Of a stretch of DNA of 64,000 nt, positions 12,330-22,218 are shown in pieces. The position numbers and the translations under genes are program-made. The notes below the pieces were generated by a model. It made no database searches. It worked only from the letters and a program-made list of their open reading frames with translations, and was not told the origin of the DNA. Position 1 is the stretch's first letter, and the number at the start of each line of letters is the position of its first letter. Origin of the DNA: Providencia sneebia DSM 19967 (GTDB taxonomy: Bacteria > Pseudomonadota > Gammaproteobacteria > Enterobacterales > Enterobacteriaceae); the NCBI RefSeq assembly GCF_000314895.2, contig NZ_CM001773.1, forward strand, positions 3,152,227 through 3,216,226, in the 5' to 3' direction.

Positions 12330-12657
12330 TTTTTTTCTCCTGAACAGGACAATAAAGCTGGTACAGTGTATTGAGTAAAGTTAAGAGCTTATCATCCCCA
12401 ATTGCGTAATAGATCTTCTTTCCTTCACGACGAGTTGTCACTAGCCCTTCATTCCTTAATACCGTTAATTGCTGAGATAACGTTGGCTGTTGTATTCCTA
12501 ATGCAAGTTCCAGATCACTGACACAAGCTTCTCCTTGTGTGAGTTGGCATAACAATAATAAACGGTCTGGGTTACCCAACGTTTTAAGCAATGATGATGT
12601 CTCAGTTGCTGCTAATTTCATCGCCAATAAGAGATCATTCGGTACTGTGTCTTTCAT
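12319..12657 (-). CDS. ArsR-family repressor, BigR/SqrR-like persulfide sensor
   Basis: A 112-residue winged-helix protein with recognition helix QQPTLSQQLTVLRNEGLV and wing TRREGKKIYYAI. Counting from the ATG at 12657, cysteines stand at 37 (LLLLCQL) and 103 (LYCPVQ), 66 residues apart. This equals the spacing of the redox pair in BigR and SqrR as I remember it (42/108 and 41/107), which form a disulfide or tetrasulfide link in response to sulfane sulfur. It leads an operon with the split YeeE/YedE transporter and probably represses it. The TTG at 12672 is in frame but unlikely. The upstream 80 bp is very AT-rich with repeated TATATAAT; no operator is claimed. Confidence 0.82.
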   Translation of the reverse strand: MKDTVPNDLLLAMKLAATETSSLLKTLGNPDRLLLLCQLTQGEACVSDLELALGIQQPTLSQQLTVLRNEGLVTTRREGKKIYYAIGDDKLLTLLNTLYQLYCPVQEKKNVN

Positions 12658-12764
12658 AAAATCACACCACAAAATTAATATATATAATTACAATATATAC
12701 TTTTATATAATATTATTCAATTAAAACTTGTTTCTTTAATATTCTTTGAATTATGCTAAGCCCT

Positions 12765-13295
12765 ATGAAAATTGCACGAGTCCCAATATATCTTCAACAA
12801 AAGACAATGCGAGTATTACGAGATAAGCTTGCGCTTGCCCAACAAAAACTAGAAAAAACGTTTCCTGAACCCGCCATTAACTATAAACAGCGCGGAACGA
12901 CGGCGGGCAGCGCATACCTGAAAGAGTGGGAAATCCGTTTAAATGCTGTCTTATTGATAGAAAATGGAGAAAGCTTTATTGATGAAGTTATTCTCCATGA
13001 ATTAGCTCATCTGCTGGTTTACCATGAATTTGGCCGTAAAAATATTGCTCCGCATGGTAATGAATGGAAGTGGATGATGGAACATGTGTTAGAAGTACCA
13101 GCTCGGCGCACTCATCGCTTTGAAGTTAGCTCAGTAAAAAGCCGGACTTTTGCCTATCATTGCGCTTGTCCAATAATTCATGAACTGACTATCCGAAGAC
13201 ATAATAAAGTGCTAAGAGGTGAAAATCAGTATTTGTGTCGAAAATGCGGTGAGATCTTAAAAGAAGGTTCGATTAGTGCGGCAGAAACAAATTAG
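12765..13295 (+). CDS. sprT: SprT-family zinc metalloprotease-like protein
   Basis: 176 residues, similar across its length to E. coli SprT (165). It has the HELAH metal-binding motif near residue 85 ([11 protein letters not shown]), conserved [12 protein letters not shown] and VPARRTH segments, and a C-terminal zinc-ribbon-like region (CACP and CRKCGE). Homology to the E. coli start (MK-x-x-R-x-P) favours 12765; an in-frame ATG at 12753 is also possible, and neither has a strong Shine-Dalgarno. Bacterial function is not well defined; the fold resembles SPRTN proteases. Divergent from the arsR operon. A perfect 10-bp inverted repeat spans its stop codon. Confidence 0.93.
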   Translation: MKIARVPIYLQQKTMRVLRDKLALAQQKLEKTFPEPAINYKQRGTTAGSAYLKEWEIRLNAVLLIENGESFIDEVILHELAHLLVYHEFGRKNIAPHGNEWKWMMEHVLEVPARRTHRFEVSSVKSRTFAYHCACPIIHELTIRRHNKVLRGENQYLCRKCGEILKEGSISAAETN

Positions 13296-13305
13296 TTCTG
13301 CCGCA
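13277..13305. terminator. Perfect 10-bp hairpin across the sprT stop codon
   Basis: Arms TGCGGCAGAA (13277-13286) and TTCTGCCGCA (13296-13305) with a 9-nt loop holding the sprT TAG. No T-run follows on either strand, so it may be a weak terminator or an mRNA-stabilising structure between convergent sprT and mgtE. Confidence 0.5.
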
Positions 13306-13324
13306 TCAACACAAGGGCGTGTCT

Positions 13325-14395
13325 TTAGGCGAACTCCGTCATTACTAATTTAGCAATTTCGAAGTAAATAATAAGACCTGTACCATCAATAAAAGTCGCA
13401 ATAAATGGCGCTGATACAACCGCTGGATCAACTTTCAATTTTTGCAAAATCATTGGAATAATAGAAGAAACAATTGCGCTCCACATGGTAATTGCAACAA
13501 TAGTTAAACTAACAACGATCGTAACTTCTGTTCCAACACCCAATATCCAAGCCCTGATTAAAGCTGCCCCACCAATAGTAATCGCGACTAAAAAGGACGT
13601 TGATACTTCTTTTTTTAGTACCGCTCCCAAATTACGTAAACTGACTTCACCCAGAGCCATAGCCCTGACCAGCGTTGACGTAATTTGTGTTCCACTGTTT
13701 CCGCCCGTTCCAATTAATAATGGAATAAAGAATGCAAGAGAAATGGCCGCTTCTAATTGATCTTCAAATGCTTTTAATACTGTTCCTGTATAAGCTTCTG
13801 CAACAAATAGCATTAATAACCATACAACTCGCTTACGCCATAATGTGACAGGGCTGGTTGCTAAATAAGGCTCATCAAGTGGTGTGGTTGCACCTTGAAG
13901 TTGCGCATCTAGCGTGTTCTCATCTTCAATCAGTTCCGCAATATCTTGCGGTCGTAGAACACCCATCAATTTACCAAATTGCACGACCGGGATCATATCC
14001 AAACCACTATGATTAATCAGGTCATAAACATCATGGCGAGATTGTTCTGGCGCAACTGAAAAATAATTATGTCGCATAATATCCGACACCAGTAAATTTT
14101 CTTCTGCGGCTAATAGTGATTTAACGGAAAGAATACCGTTTAAATAATTATCCTGATCAACAACAAATAAATAAGTTGGGATCTGTTCACCTTCTAAGTG
14201 CTCGATCAAACTTTTTTTCACGCAATCAACTGAATCAGCAAGAGAAACTGGCAAATATGATTGACTCATATAAGCGCTGACTGTTGCATCATCGACTTTT
14301 GGTTGCTGTGTGTTGTTATTTTTTAGGCGTGCGCCTTTCATTGCGGACTGAGCAATTGCTACAGTTCCCGCTTTATTCTGGGAAGTGAATGTCAT
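13325..14395 (-). CDS. mgtE: MgtE-type Mg2+ channel/transporter lacking the N-terminal superhelical domain
   Basis: 356 residues against about 450 for a full MgtE. After about 35 polar residues come two CBS modules (about 37-155, each with a DxMR or P-V-V-x-x-G-K-L pattern) and then the five-helix membrane domain (185-356) with the pore segment IGTGGNSGTQ and a final conserved FIDGTGLIIYFEIAK. The usual MgtE_N domain is absent although the start is intact: SD-like AGGG lies before the ATG and an M-box riboswitch precedes it. The family mediates Mg2+ influx gated by Mg2+ bound to CBS; the short form presumably gates through CBS alone (inference). Confidence 0.9.
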   Translation of the reverse strand: MTFTSQNKAGTVAIAQSAMKGARLKNNNTQQPKVDDATVSAYMSQSYLPVSLADSVDCVKKSLIEHLEGEQIPTYLFVVDQDNYLNGILSVKSLLAAEENLLVSDIMRHNYFSVAPEQSRHDVYDLINHSGLDMIPVVQFGKLMGVLRPQDIAELIEDENTLDAQLQGATTPLDEPYLATSPVTLWRKRVVWLLMLFVAEAYTGTVLKAFEDQLEAAISLAFFIPLLIGTGGNSGTQITSTLVRAMALGEVSLRNLGAVLKKEVSTSFLVAITIGGAALIRAWILGVGTEVTIVVSLTIVAITMWSAIVSSIIPMILQKLKVDPAVVSAPFIATFIDGTGLIIYFEIAKLVMTEFA

Positions 14396-14404
14396 TTTTT
14401 TAGA

Positions 14405-14650
14405 CCCTAGTTACTGTTGTTTACTCAAACAGTACTCACATAGGGGCGAAACCAGATGAGAGAATGCGATGGCTATCTCCACGTCTCGGTTTTAGCACTA
14501 TACAACGTATCCTACTAATCAGTAGGAAGTTACATGGGGATATACCTTCGTTCGATATATCCTGTCCTGATCTTGGGCGTCTCTCGACGTCGTCAGATCA
14601 GCAACCTGTGTTTGTATAGGAGCCTCGCCTAACGAGATACTGCACTTTTG
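14405..14650 (-). ncRNA. M-box (ykoK leader) Mg2+ riboswitch upstream of mgtE
   Basis: Read on the minus strand, the leader contains the conserved M-box blocks in order: CGTTAGGCGAGGCTCCT (14634 downward), GACGTCGAGAGACGCC, and AGTGCTAAAACCGAGA, with TCTCG/CGAGA closing the outer helix. M-boxes sense Mg2+ and shut off Mg transport genes. Just before mgtE a nested hairpin (14405-14445: CCCTA/TAGGG and TACTGTT/AACAGTA) buries the AGGG that serves as the mgtE ribosome-binding site, so control is probably translational. Motif recognition is direct; the folding is inferred. Confidence 0.9.
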
Positions 14651-14960
14651 ATGCGACGCGAATTATAACCATTGGAGCCTGAATTACCACCAAAAACAGA
14701 CAATAATGAAGAGATTGAAATAATGTCGTTTAGGTTTCGTTTAAGTTAATGTATAACAAAGATTCTGTTTGTAACAAAGTGTAATTAATCATAAGTTTTG
14801 ATTTTATCTATAAAAAACAGTAATAAAACAAAGTTATAAAAAAATCGAAAAAATAATATTCATTTAACAAAATTGAATTAAATTTATTTTTAATTGATTA
14901 CAAATGATATAACAGAATGATTTTTGTCATTGTATAAATAATTGGGGAATATAAAACAGA
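14651..14960. other. AT-rich spacer upstream of the mgtE leader
   Basis: About 310 bp, strongly AT-rich, no coding potential or repeat recognised. It should hold the mgtE promoter near its left end. Confidence 0.4.
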
Positions 14961-14999
14961 TAAAAATCGCCTTACTATCCTAAAGATAATAAAGCGATT
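14961..14999 (-). terminator. Terminator of hcp-hcr
   Basis: Imperfect hairpin (AATCGC-x-TTA / TAA-x-GCGATT, arms about 14965-14974 and 14989-14999) read on the minus strand ends in TTTTT about 35 nt after the hcr stop. Confidence 0.7.
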
Positions 15000-15034
15000 A
15001 GATGGTAGATGATAATATTGATTATTTAAATAGA

Positions 15035-16039
15035 TTAAGCGATTTCTGTATCACCTTGTAATTGGCAACTACACGCTAGCACATATCCTTCAGCAATCTC
15101 TTCTGGTGTTAAAGTCATTGTGCTGCTAGTTGTATAATTTCCTGAAAGGATTTTAGTTTTACAACTACCACAAACACCTGCACGACAAGCAGCGATAACA
15201 GGCTGTTTATGTTCTTCTAGTGCGGATAATAGCGTTGAACCAACGGGAACTTTAAAATCAGCCAAGCGATGGCGGATCTTTAATGTCAATACATCCTCAC
15301 TTTCAACAACTTCTGGTTCTAATGAAAAACGTTCCATAAAGAAATTTTCATTAGGAACATTAAGATTTTCTGCAAATTGTTTTGCATTTTTCATATAAGG
15401 CGTCGGACCACACACCATCACAACTCTTGAATCAATATCAGGAACTAACGCTAATAATTTTTCTTGAGTTAAACGCCCTTCTGCTATTTCTCCGTTATCG
15501 GGAGTTTCAGCCATAATACAAAGTTGTAATCTCGATGAGTAACATTCAATTAATTGCTGCCACTCATCAGCAAAAATAACTTGCTGTTTATCTCTAACAT
15601 TGAATAATACTTTCACATTCGCTTCTGGCTTATTTGCCATTAACCAACGAACCATAGACATTATTGGTGTTACACCACAGCCCGCTGCTAGCATTAAATA
15701 TTGGTCACTATTTAATTGTGCGCAAGAAAAATCACCTTGGGCATCAGAGAACCAGAGATAATCACCCGGTTTTACCGCATTTGTTAACCAACTAGAACCT
15801 ACTCCATCATCAAGTCGTCTTACTGTAATAGAAATAAAACGGCTTTGGCCTGGTGTTGATGAAAGCGTGTATGCACGCATAACTTCATCACTATTTTTAA
15901 TACTCACCAAAGCATATTGACCCGGAGAATATAGATAAAAATCATGATTAATTAAATTTATAGTCCAAACATCTGCGGTTTCTTGATTAATCGAGTGTAT
16001 TTGCATTCTATTTGGGCATAAATTACTTGGCATTGTCAT
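15035..16039 (-). CDS. hcr: NADH oxidoreductase Hcr (Hcp reductase)
   Basis: 334 residues matching E. coli Hcr. Order: FAD-binding ferredoxin-reductase domain (RAYTLSSTPG near 55, LAAGCGVTPIMSM near 120), NAD-binding domain (VMVCGPTPYM), and a C-terminal 2Fe-2S ferredoxin domain with CRAGVCGSC and a final Cys in LACSCQ. It passes electrons from NADH to the hybrid cluster protein. Start 16039 is chosen by homology (MTMPxN) with GGAG 8 nt upstream; an ATG at 16069 with its own AGAGGG is possible. It lies 55 bp after hcp as a two-gene operon. Confidence 0.95.
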   Translation of the reverse strand: MTMPSNLCPNRMQIHSINQETADVWTINLINHDFYLYSPGQYALVSIKNSDEVMRAYTLSSTPGQSRFISITVRRLDDGVGSSWLTNAVKPGDYLWFSDAQGDFSCAQLNSDQYLMLAAGCGVTPIMSMVRWLMANKPEANVKVLFNVRDKQQVIFADEWQQLIECYSSRLQLCIMAETPDNGEIAEGRLTQEKLLALVPDIDSRVVMVCGPTPYMKNAKQFAENLNVPNENFFMERFSLEPEVVESEDVLTLKIRHRLADFKVPVGSTLLSALEEHKQPVIAACRAGVCGSCKTKILSGNYTTSSTMTLTPEEIAEGYVLACSCQLQGDTEIA

Positions 16040-16094
16040 CGTGTCACTCCGATTAAAAGAGGAACTCATGTCCCTCTTTTTGCTTTTATTTATT

Positions 16095-17753
16095 TTATGC
16101 CGGCAAAATTTCTGCCAGATCCTGCTCTACAGTCGTAATGCTGCGCATACCAAATTTCTCATTGAGCACATTCATTAAGTTTTCAGTCAAGAAGCCCGGT
16201 GCTGTTGGCCCTGTATAAATATTTTTTACGCCAAGTGCTAATAGTGTCAGTAGAATAACAATCGCTTTTTGCTCAAACCATGATAGAACTAAGCTCAATG
16301 GTAAGTCATTAACACCACAACCTAATTTTTCAGCCAGATTAACGGCAAGCATAATGGCTGAATAAGCATCGTTACATTGACCTACATCTAAAAGACGTGG
16401 TAGCCCTTCTAAAGTACCAAAGTCTAATTTATTGAAACGATATTTACCGCAAGCTAATGTCATAATTAAGCAGTCATTAGGCACACTACGAGCAAAATCA
16501 GTATAATAGCTGCGTTCACCACGGCTACCATCACAACCACCAATTAAGAATACATGGCGTAATTTTTTCTGAGCAACTAAATCAATCACCGCGTCAGCTG
16601 CACCTAATAAGGTTTGGCGACCAAAGCCAACGGTAATTTTGTGTTCAATTTCGGTATATGGGAACCCACTCATTGATTGAGCTTGTTGGATCATTTCTGA
16701 GAAATTATCACCAACTAAATGTTTAGCACCTGGCCAACCGACAATACTGCGCGTCCAAATACGGTCTTTATATTGACCAACATCCGGATCAATAATGCAG
16801 TTAGAGGTCATCAACACAGGGCCAGGGAATTTAGCAAATTCAGTTTGCTGATTTTGCCAACCACTGCCATAGTTCCCAACAAGATGGGAATATTTTTTCA
16901 ATTCAGGATAGCCATGAGCAGGTAACATCTCACCATGCGTATAAACATTGATGCCCGTTCCTTCTGTTTGCTCAAGCAACATTTTTAAATCTTTCAGGTC
17001 ATGACCTGAAATAAGGATACATTTACCTGCAACTGGGCGAACATTAACTTCAGTTGGAATAGGATGACCAAATTCACCCGTTTCACCAGCATCAAGAATT
17101 TCCATCACTTTGAAATTCATCATGCCGATAGCCATTGCTTTTTCAAGCAAATCATTCATATCTGTTGGTAATGTTCCTAACCAAGCCATAATTTCATGAT
17201 ATTGAGCATAGATTTCATCATCATATTGACCCAACACATGAGCATGTTCCATATAAGCTGCCGCGCCTTTTAAGCCATATAAAGACAGCATACGAAGGCC
17301 ATGAATATCATCACCAACAACAGATTTATCAATATCAAGTGCAAAACTTTTTGCTTGTTGTTGCAGAGCTTCAATATCTGCACTTTCAAGTTGTAAATTA
17401 ATCAATGGATGATTAAAAGCCACAGCACTATTTTTTAATTGGCATTGCTTAATCAGTTTATCGCGCAAATAAATAGCTTCACGCGCATAACCAATAATAC
17501 GTTCAGAATCAAAGTTAACATTTGTTAATGTTGAGAAGAAAGCACGTGGAGCAAAACTATCTATATCATGATCAATAATGCCTAATTCTCTAGCCGTTAC
17601 AGCACTTGCTGATAAACTTTGTAGCACAGCAACAAGTAAATCTTGTAAATCTGACGTCTCAGCCGTTTTACCGCACATACCCTGCGCGTATGCACAGCCA
17701 TTACCAGCTGGAGTTCTAATTGTTTGTTCACATTGCACACAGTACATGTTCAT
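16095..17753 (-). CDS. hcp: Hydroxylamine reductase / hybrid cluster protein
   Basis: 552 residues, collinear with E. coli Hcp (class I/II enterobacterial form). The N-terminal cluster cysteines are in MYCVQCEQT and GMCGKT; the hybrid-cluster ligands lie in [46 protein letters not shown] and GQCNDAYS. It acts as a high-affinity NO reductase and can reduce hydroxylamine under anaerobic nitrosative stress. GAGG lies 5 nt before the ATG. An NsrR-like dyad immediately upstream and an FNR-like box about 90 bp upstream fit this role. Electrons come from the adjacent hcr product. Confidence 0.97.
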   Translation of the reverse strand: MNMYCVQCEQTIRTPAGNGCAYAQGMCGKTAETSDLQDLLVAVLQSLSASAVTARELGIIDHDIDSFAPRAFFSTLTNVNFDSERIIGYAREAIYLRDKLIKQCQLKNSAVAFNHPLINLQLESADIEALQQQAKSFALDIDKSVVGDDIHGLRMLSLYGLKGAAAYMEHAHVLGQYDDEIYAQYHEIMAWLGTLPTDMNDLLEKAMAIGMMNFKVMEILDAGETGEFGHPIPTEVNVRPVAGKCILISGHDLKDLKMLLEQTEGTGINVYTHGEMLPAHGYPELKKYSHLVGNYGSGWQNQQTEFAKFPGPVLMTSNCIIDPDVGQYKDRIWTRSIVGWPGAKHLVGDNFSEMIQQAQSMSGFPYTEIEHKITVGFGRQTLLGAADAVIDLVAQKKLRHVFLIGGCDGSRGERSYYTDFARSVPNDCLIMTLACGKYRFNKLDFGTLEGLPRLLDVGQCNDAYSAIMLAVNLAEKLGCGVNDLPLSLVLSWFEQKAIVILLTLLALGVKNIYTGPTAPGFLTENLMNVLNEKFGMRSITTVEQDLAEILPA

Positions 17754-17761
17754 TACCTCAT

Positions 17762-17784
17762 AAGTTGCATTTCAAATACAACAT
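17762..17784. promoter_or_regulatory. NsrR-like operator before hcp
   Basis: The 11-1-11 sequence begins AAGTTGCATTT (10/11 to the NsrR half-site AAGATGCATTT), then C, then AAATACAACAT (8/11 to the mirrored half). It lies 9 bp upstream of the hcp start codon. NsrR control of hcp is known in E. coli; the site itself is inferred. Confidence 0.6.
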
Positions 17785-17842
17785 TAAGACTAAACCTTTT
17801 TTGATAATAAGAAAGCGAGATTTTTAATGATCTAACAATTTA

Positions 17843-17856
17843 TTGATCTATATTAA
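17843..17856. promoter_or_regulatory. FNR-like box upstream of hcp
   Basis: TTGATCTATATTAA matches 9 of 10 defined bases of TTGATNNNNATCAA, about 90 bp before hcp. The rest of the 494-bp hcp-clcA gap is AT-rich and shows nothing else I can support. Confidence 0.6.
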
Positions 17857-18247
17857 TGTTTAAAGAAAATGAGAATTATTTTCAATATCAAAAAATTAGC
17901 TTACCCTATGTATTATTTATTCCATTTTTTGCTGTCTTAAGTTATTCCTTAATTTTATCTTTGTTACTTAAATATTTACTTTTGAATTTAAAATACAAAC
18001 TAAAAAAATTAAAAATATTTAATCAATTTTATTGATAGTGAAAAAAATAAATTAGTCACAAATTCTTATTATTTATGACTATCAAGATTAACCAAAATAT
18101 TAAAAATCTATTTGAGATTATCTTTTATAGATAAATAAAGGGAATATAGATGATTTTTTTAATAACATACGTGATTTAAAATTCATGATATGGTTTGTCC
18201 ATTGTTTGACTATGATAGAATTAGCCATGTATTGAGTAATACCACCA

Positions 18248-19666
18248 ATGGAGAGTCGCAAAAAGATGCCCAGTCAAGATCCCAACAATCAATCCACAAT
18301 GAATTACCGTTTCGGGATACTCAAACAATTAAAAGAATCCGACAAAAGCCCATTAGTGGTTTTATTTTTATCAGCGGTTATTGGTACATTTGTTGGTTTA
18401 GTCGGATCAATGTTTGAGCTAGGAACAACATGGGTTGGAAATTATCGCAGCAATACAGTCTCTGAATTGGTGACAAATAAATGGTTAATAATTCCCGCAA
18501 TGTTTGTCGTTTCTGCAATTCTCGCCATGATAGGTTATTACCTCGTCAAAAAAATATCGCCTGAATCCGGTGGCTCAGGAATTCCAGAAATTGAAGGCGC
18601 TCTGCAGGATTTACGTCCCGTCAGATGGTGGCGAGTTATTCCAGTTAAATTTATTGGTGGATTAGGTACATTAGGCTCAGGCATGGTACTTGGTCGCGAA
18701 GGACCAACAGTTCAACTTGGGGCCAATATTAGCCAAATGTTTTATGATATTTTTCGTATTAAGAATAATGAATCACGACACACTTTATTAGCGGCGGGTG
18801 CAGCAGCTGGTTTGACAACCGCATTTAATGCCCCACTTGCGGGTATTTTATTTGTTCTAGAAGAAATGCGCGCGCAATTTAAATATGATCTCATCTCTGT
18901 CAAAGCCGTATTTATTGGTGCCATTACTTCAACTATCGTATATCGATTAATTTGTGGTGAAGCGGCCATATTAAATATTGGCCATTTTTCGTCAGCGCCC
19001 TTAAATACACTTTGGCTCTATTTAGTTTTAGGTATGATATTTGGCGTAATTGGTGTTTCTTTTAATGGCTTTTTACTCTATCTACAAACTAAATTCCTTG
19101 CATTTTATAAAGGAAAAATCTCCCGTTTTGTATTAATGGGAGGTTTAATTGGCGGAAGTTGTGGTGCTATTGGCGTTTATACACCAGAAATTGTTGGGGG
19201 TGGCTTTTCTGTTATTCACCAAATGATGGCTGGAAGTTTCATGGTACCGACGCTGATTCTCTTTTTTGTTTTACGTTTTCTTACTTCAACAATTAGTTTT
19301 AGTTCTGGCGCACCGGGTGGTATTTTTTCACCTTTATTGGCATTAGGAACATTATTTGGTGGAATTTATGGCTACGGTGCACTTTCGCTTTTCCCTGATT
19401 ACTCAATAGAAGTAGGAACCTTTGCAATCGCGGGAATGGGGGCATTATTTGCAGCAACAGTTAGGGCACCATTAACTGGGCTAGTGCTTGTTCTTGAAAT
19501 GACCAGTAATTATCAACTCATTTTACCCATGATTATTACTTGTCTTGGTGCCACAATGATTGCGCAATTACTTGGCGGTAGACCGCTATATACCGTTATT
19601 TTAGAAAGAACATTAGAAAGACTTGCTAAAGAAAAATCAGCCTCTCAAACTAAAGCTGAAAATTAA
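18248..19666 (+). CDS. clcA: H+/Cl- exchange antiporter ClcA
   Basis: 472 residues, like E. coli ClcA (473). CLC selectivity motifs are complete: [13 protein letters not shown] (with the gating glutamate), the EMR segment carrying the proton glutamate, and GAPGGIF, followed by [23 protein letters not shown] multi-helix inner-membrane protein that exchanges two chloride ions for one proton and aids extreme acid resistance. The start is uncertain: ATG 18248 gives the family length but has a weak Shine-Dalgarno; the Met seven codons on has GGAGAG before it. No C-terminal CBS domains, as in E. coli. Divergent from hcp. Confidence 0.95.
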   Translation: MESRKKMPSQDPNNQSTMNYRFGILKQLKESDKSPLVVLFLSAVIGTFVGLVGSMFELGTTWVGNYRSNTVSELVTNKWLIIPAMFVVSAILAMIGYYLVKKISPESGGSGIPEIEGALQDLRPVRWWRVIPVKFIGGLGTLGSGMVLGREGPTVQLGANISQMFYDIFRIKNNESRHTLLAAGAAAGLTTAFNAPLAGILFVLEEMRAQFKYDLISVKAVFIGAITSTIVYRLICGEAAILNIGHFSSAPLNTLWLYLVLGMIFGVIGVSFNGFLLYLQTKFLAFYKGKISRFVLMGGLIGGSCGAIGVYTPEIVGGGFSVIHQMMAGSFMVPTLILFFVLRFLTSTISFSSGAPGGIFSPLLALGTLFGGIYGYGALSLFPDYSIEVGTFAIAGMGALFAATVRAPLTGLVLVLEMTSNYQLILPMIITCLGATMIAQLLGGRPLYTVILERTLERLAKEKSASQTKAEN

Positions 19667-19678
19667 ATCTATCAGAAT

Positions 19679-19700
19679 GGGGGGTAACTCCCCCTTTAAT
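19679..19700 (+). terminator. Terminator of clcA
   Basis: GGGGG (19680-19684) pairs with CCCCC (19690-19694), followed by TTTA, just after the clcA stop. Confidence 0.7.
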
Positions 19701-19940
19701 AATAACAGGTCAATTCATTTTATTTACCATTAATCATTGCTTGCTCACCGCCCATATCAGATAAAATTGAGTTATCTTTTTCCCCATAAAAAGTTATTAA
19801 TTTTAGTAATATAAATAGATAAATATACGTTTGACATGCTAATAAAAATAAAATTCTTATTCGTATTCACTTTTTAATAACATTCATTCTGCAATCACTT
19901 TTCGATAATAAAATATTATTTATAACTTTTTTAGATTACT

Positions 19941-19963
19941 ATTGATCGATTATCATTCTCATA
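19941..19963. promoter_or_regulatory. Fur-like site before ferric-siderophore receptor gene
   Basis: The stretch GATCGATTATCATTCTCAT resembles the ATCATT-containing half of a Fur box and lies about 50 bp before the receptor start. Match is partial; the iron context supports it. The rest of 19701-20012 is AT-rich without a gene. Confidence 0.45.
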
Positions 19964-20012
19964 TAAGATGCTAATCTCAAACATCTTTTTGTATATGATA
20001 ATAGGCATCTCT

Positions 20013-22139
20013 ATGTTAATAAAAAGTAAATTATCGCTATTGTCGATGTTAATAGCTTCACCATTAGCTTTGGCTGGTTCTAAATCTGAAGTTTTAATTG
20101 TTACTCCTCCTAGTTCTAACGAGATATACACAGCAACAAAAACCACATCTGCAACAAAGACTGATACTGAGATAGCGAAATTACCTCAAACGGTTAACGT
20201 TGTGACTAAAACTCAAATGGAAAATAGAGCCGCCGAAACAGTTGTTGATGCACTTAGGTATACACCTGGTGTCGTTACAGAATATCGTGGTGATTCAAAC
20301 CGAAATGATGAAGTCTTTAGTCGTGGATTTGATTATGCAAATAAAATTCTTGATGGTATATCTTTTGGCGGAAATGCCTCTTCTTCAATGGGAACAACTG
20401 AACCTTGGTTCTTAGATAGAGTTGAAATGATAAAAGGACCGGCGTCTGTACAATATGGGCAGATAAGCCCAGGCGGGGTTATTGTTATGACCAGTAAAAA
20501 GCCAACCGCAGAGAAAATAAATAAAGTTCAATTACGTGCAGGAAATAGAAATAAAACAGAAGGCTTTCTCGATTTAGGAGGAAAATTAACAGATGATGGT
20601 ACCGTTTTATATCGCCTAAATGGTTTAGCTAAAAAGAAAGACACTCAAGTTAAAGATTATGAGGAAGAAAAATATGCTATTGCGCCTGCAATAACATTTC
20701 TTAATGAAAATACGACGTTCACACTTTTAGGCTATTTACAAAATTCCCCAAAAAATGGTTATCGAAATTTTCTGCCAAAAATAGGTACTCTTGAATCAAC
20801 GCCAGAAGGTAAGATCCCACAAGATTTCAATATAAGTAACCCTGACTATAATATATCCAAACAAAAACAACATAGTATTGGTTATGAATTTGAACATAAT
20901 TTCAGTGATACCGTTTCATTAGTACAAAAAGCTCGCTATGCAGAAATTGATGAAAAATATAATTATTTAGTATTCAATTCAATATCAACTGAAGCCGCGA
21001 ACTATCCTTATATCTTAAAACGCATGGCTCAACATGAGAAAACAAAGCTCAATACATTTGGTGTTGATACACATTTGAATTTTGATATTAACCATAATCG
21101 CCTTTCTCAAACGCTATTAGTCGGTGTCGATTACAAATGGACTAAAGAAGACAAACAATTTTGGAGAGATAGAAATAGCAATTACGATATTGACTGGCGC
21201 AATCCTAATTACCAAAAAGTAGATGAATCCAAACAAACGGTGTCGACAGATCAGTTACAAAAAAGTGATCAGGTCGGCGTTTATCTTCAAGATCAATTAG
21301 AATGGAATAATTGGAATTTATTAGCCAGCACTCGCTATGACTGGGTTGAAGTGAGAACTCAAGATAGAACAAGTAGTAATAGATACCAACAAAATGATGG
21401 AAAATTAACAGGATTAATCGGCTTATTATATACATTTGATAATGGTATTTCGCCTTATATCAGTTATAGCACCTCTTTTGAGCCCAATCTTGCAACCAAT
21501 AGAAAACCGGGAAGTAAGCCATTTGATCCCAAAACAGCAAAACAAACAGAAGTGGGTATTAAATATCTTACACCTGACCAAAATACACTTGCCACCTTAT
21601 CGTTTTACGATATTGAACAAAAAAATATTCCTAAATATGATTCAGATTTAGGATATATGACACTTATTGGAAAAGGTGAAAGTAAGGGTATAGAAGCCCA
21701 AATAAACAGCAAAATTACTGATAAAATTGCGGTTACTGGTGCGTACGCATATACAAAAACAAAAGTTCTTGAAACAACAAATCCTGCTGAAAAAGGGAAA
21801 GAGTTTCCTCGTATTCCCAAAAATATGTTCTCAGCATGGGGACAATATAATGAAAACGCGGGGATGTTTAATGGCGCAAAAGCAGGTGTCGGCATTCGTT
21901 ATATAGGCTCTAGTAAAGCTGCCGCAGATAATAGTTTTTCCGTACCAAGCGTCACATTATACGATGCAATGGTTGGCTATGATCTCGGAGAACTATCTTC
22001 TTCCTTAAAAGGCGCAACAATACAATTAAATGTCAATAATTTAACTGATAAGCATTATGTCTCATCTTGTGGAATGGCAGATGCCTGTTTTTATGGCATT
22101 GGACGGACCGGCACAGTCACATTTGATTACTCTTGGTAA
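20013..22139 (+). CDS. TonB-dependent siderophore receptor (FhuA/FoxA type)
   Basis: 708 residues from the second in-frame Met, where a clean signal peptide ends near LALA-G; the ATG at 19968 would add 15 hydrophobic residues. A TonB-box-like SEVLIVT is followed by a plug (LPQTVNVVTK, FSRGFDY, VEMIKGPASVQYG, SPGGVIVMTSKKP) and a barrel that ends in the aromatic YSW. A close Cys pair near the C-terminus (SSCGMADAC) recalls FhuA-like receptors. It imports a ferric siderophore across the outer membrane using TonB. The downstream Fes-like esterase gene suggests a catecholate or ester-containing ligand, although the receptor class more often binds hydroxamates; ligand unknown. Confidence 0.92.
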   Translation: MLIKSKLSLLSMLIASPLALAGSKSEVLIVTPPSSNEIYTATKTTSATKTDTEIAKLPQTVNVVTKTQMENRAAETVVDALRYTPGVVTEYRGDSNRNDEVFSRGFDYANKILDGISFGGNASSSMGTTEPWFLDRVEMIKGPASVQYGQISPGGVIVMTSKKPTAEKINKVQLRAGNRNKTEGFLDLGGKLTDDGTVLYRLNGLAKKKDTQVKDYEEEKYAIAPAITFLNENTTFTLLGYLQNSPKNGYRNFLPKIGTLESTPEGKIPQDFNISNPDYNISKQKQHSIGYEFEHNFSDTVSLVQKARYAEIDEKYNYLVFNSISTEAANYPYILKRMAQHEKTKLNTFGVDTHLNFDINHNRLSQTLLVGVDYKWTKEDKQFWRDRNSNYDIDWRNPNYQKVDESKQTVSTDQLQKSDQVGVYLQDQLEWNNWNLLASTRYDWVEVRTQDRTSSNRYQQNDGKLTGLIGLLYTFDNGISPYISYSTSFEPNLATNRKPGSKPFDPKTAKQTEVGIKYLTPDQNTLATLSFYDIEQKNIPKYDSDLGYMTLIGKGESKGIEAQINSKITDKIAVTGAYAYTKTKVLETTNPAEKGKEFPRIPKNMFSAWGQYNENAGMFNGAKAGVGIRYIGSSKAAADNSFSVPSVTLYDAMVGYDLGELSSSLKGATIQLNVNNLTDKHYVSSCGMADACFYGIGRTGTVTFDYSW

Positions 22140-22145
22140 AAACGG

Positions 22146-22182
22146 AGGCTATGTCGACTTCAGACATAGCCTTTATTTTTTC
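22146..22182 (+). terminator. Strong terminator between receptor and esterase genes
   Basis: Perfect 10-bp stem AGGCTATGTC/GACATAGCCT (22146-22155 and 22163-22172) with a 7-nt loop and a TTATTTTTT tail. It separates the receptor from the esterase, so the esterase may depend on readthrough or its own promoter. Confidence 0.9.
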
Positions 22183-22218
22183 TATCATCAAGAACAATTA
22201 TAAAAAGAGTGAGGGCTC

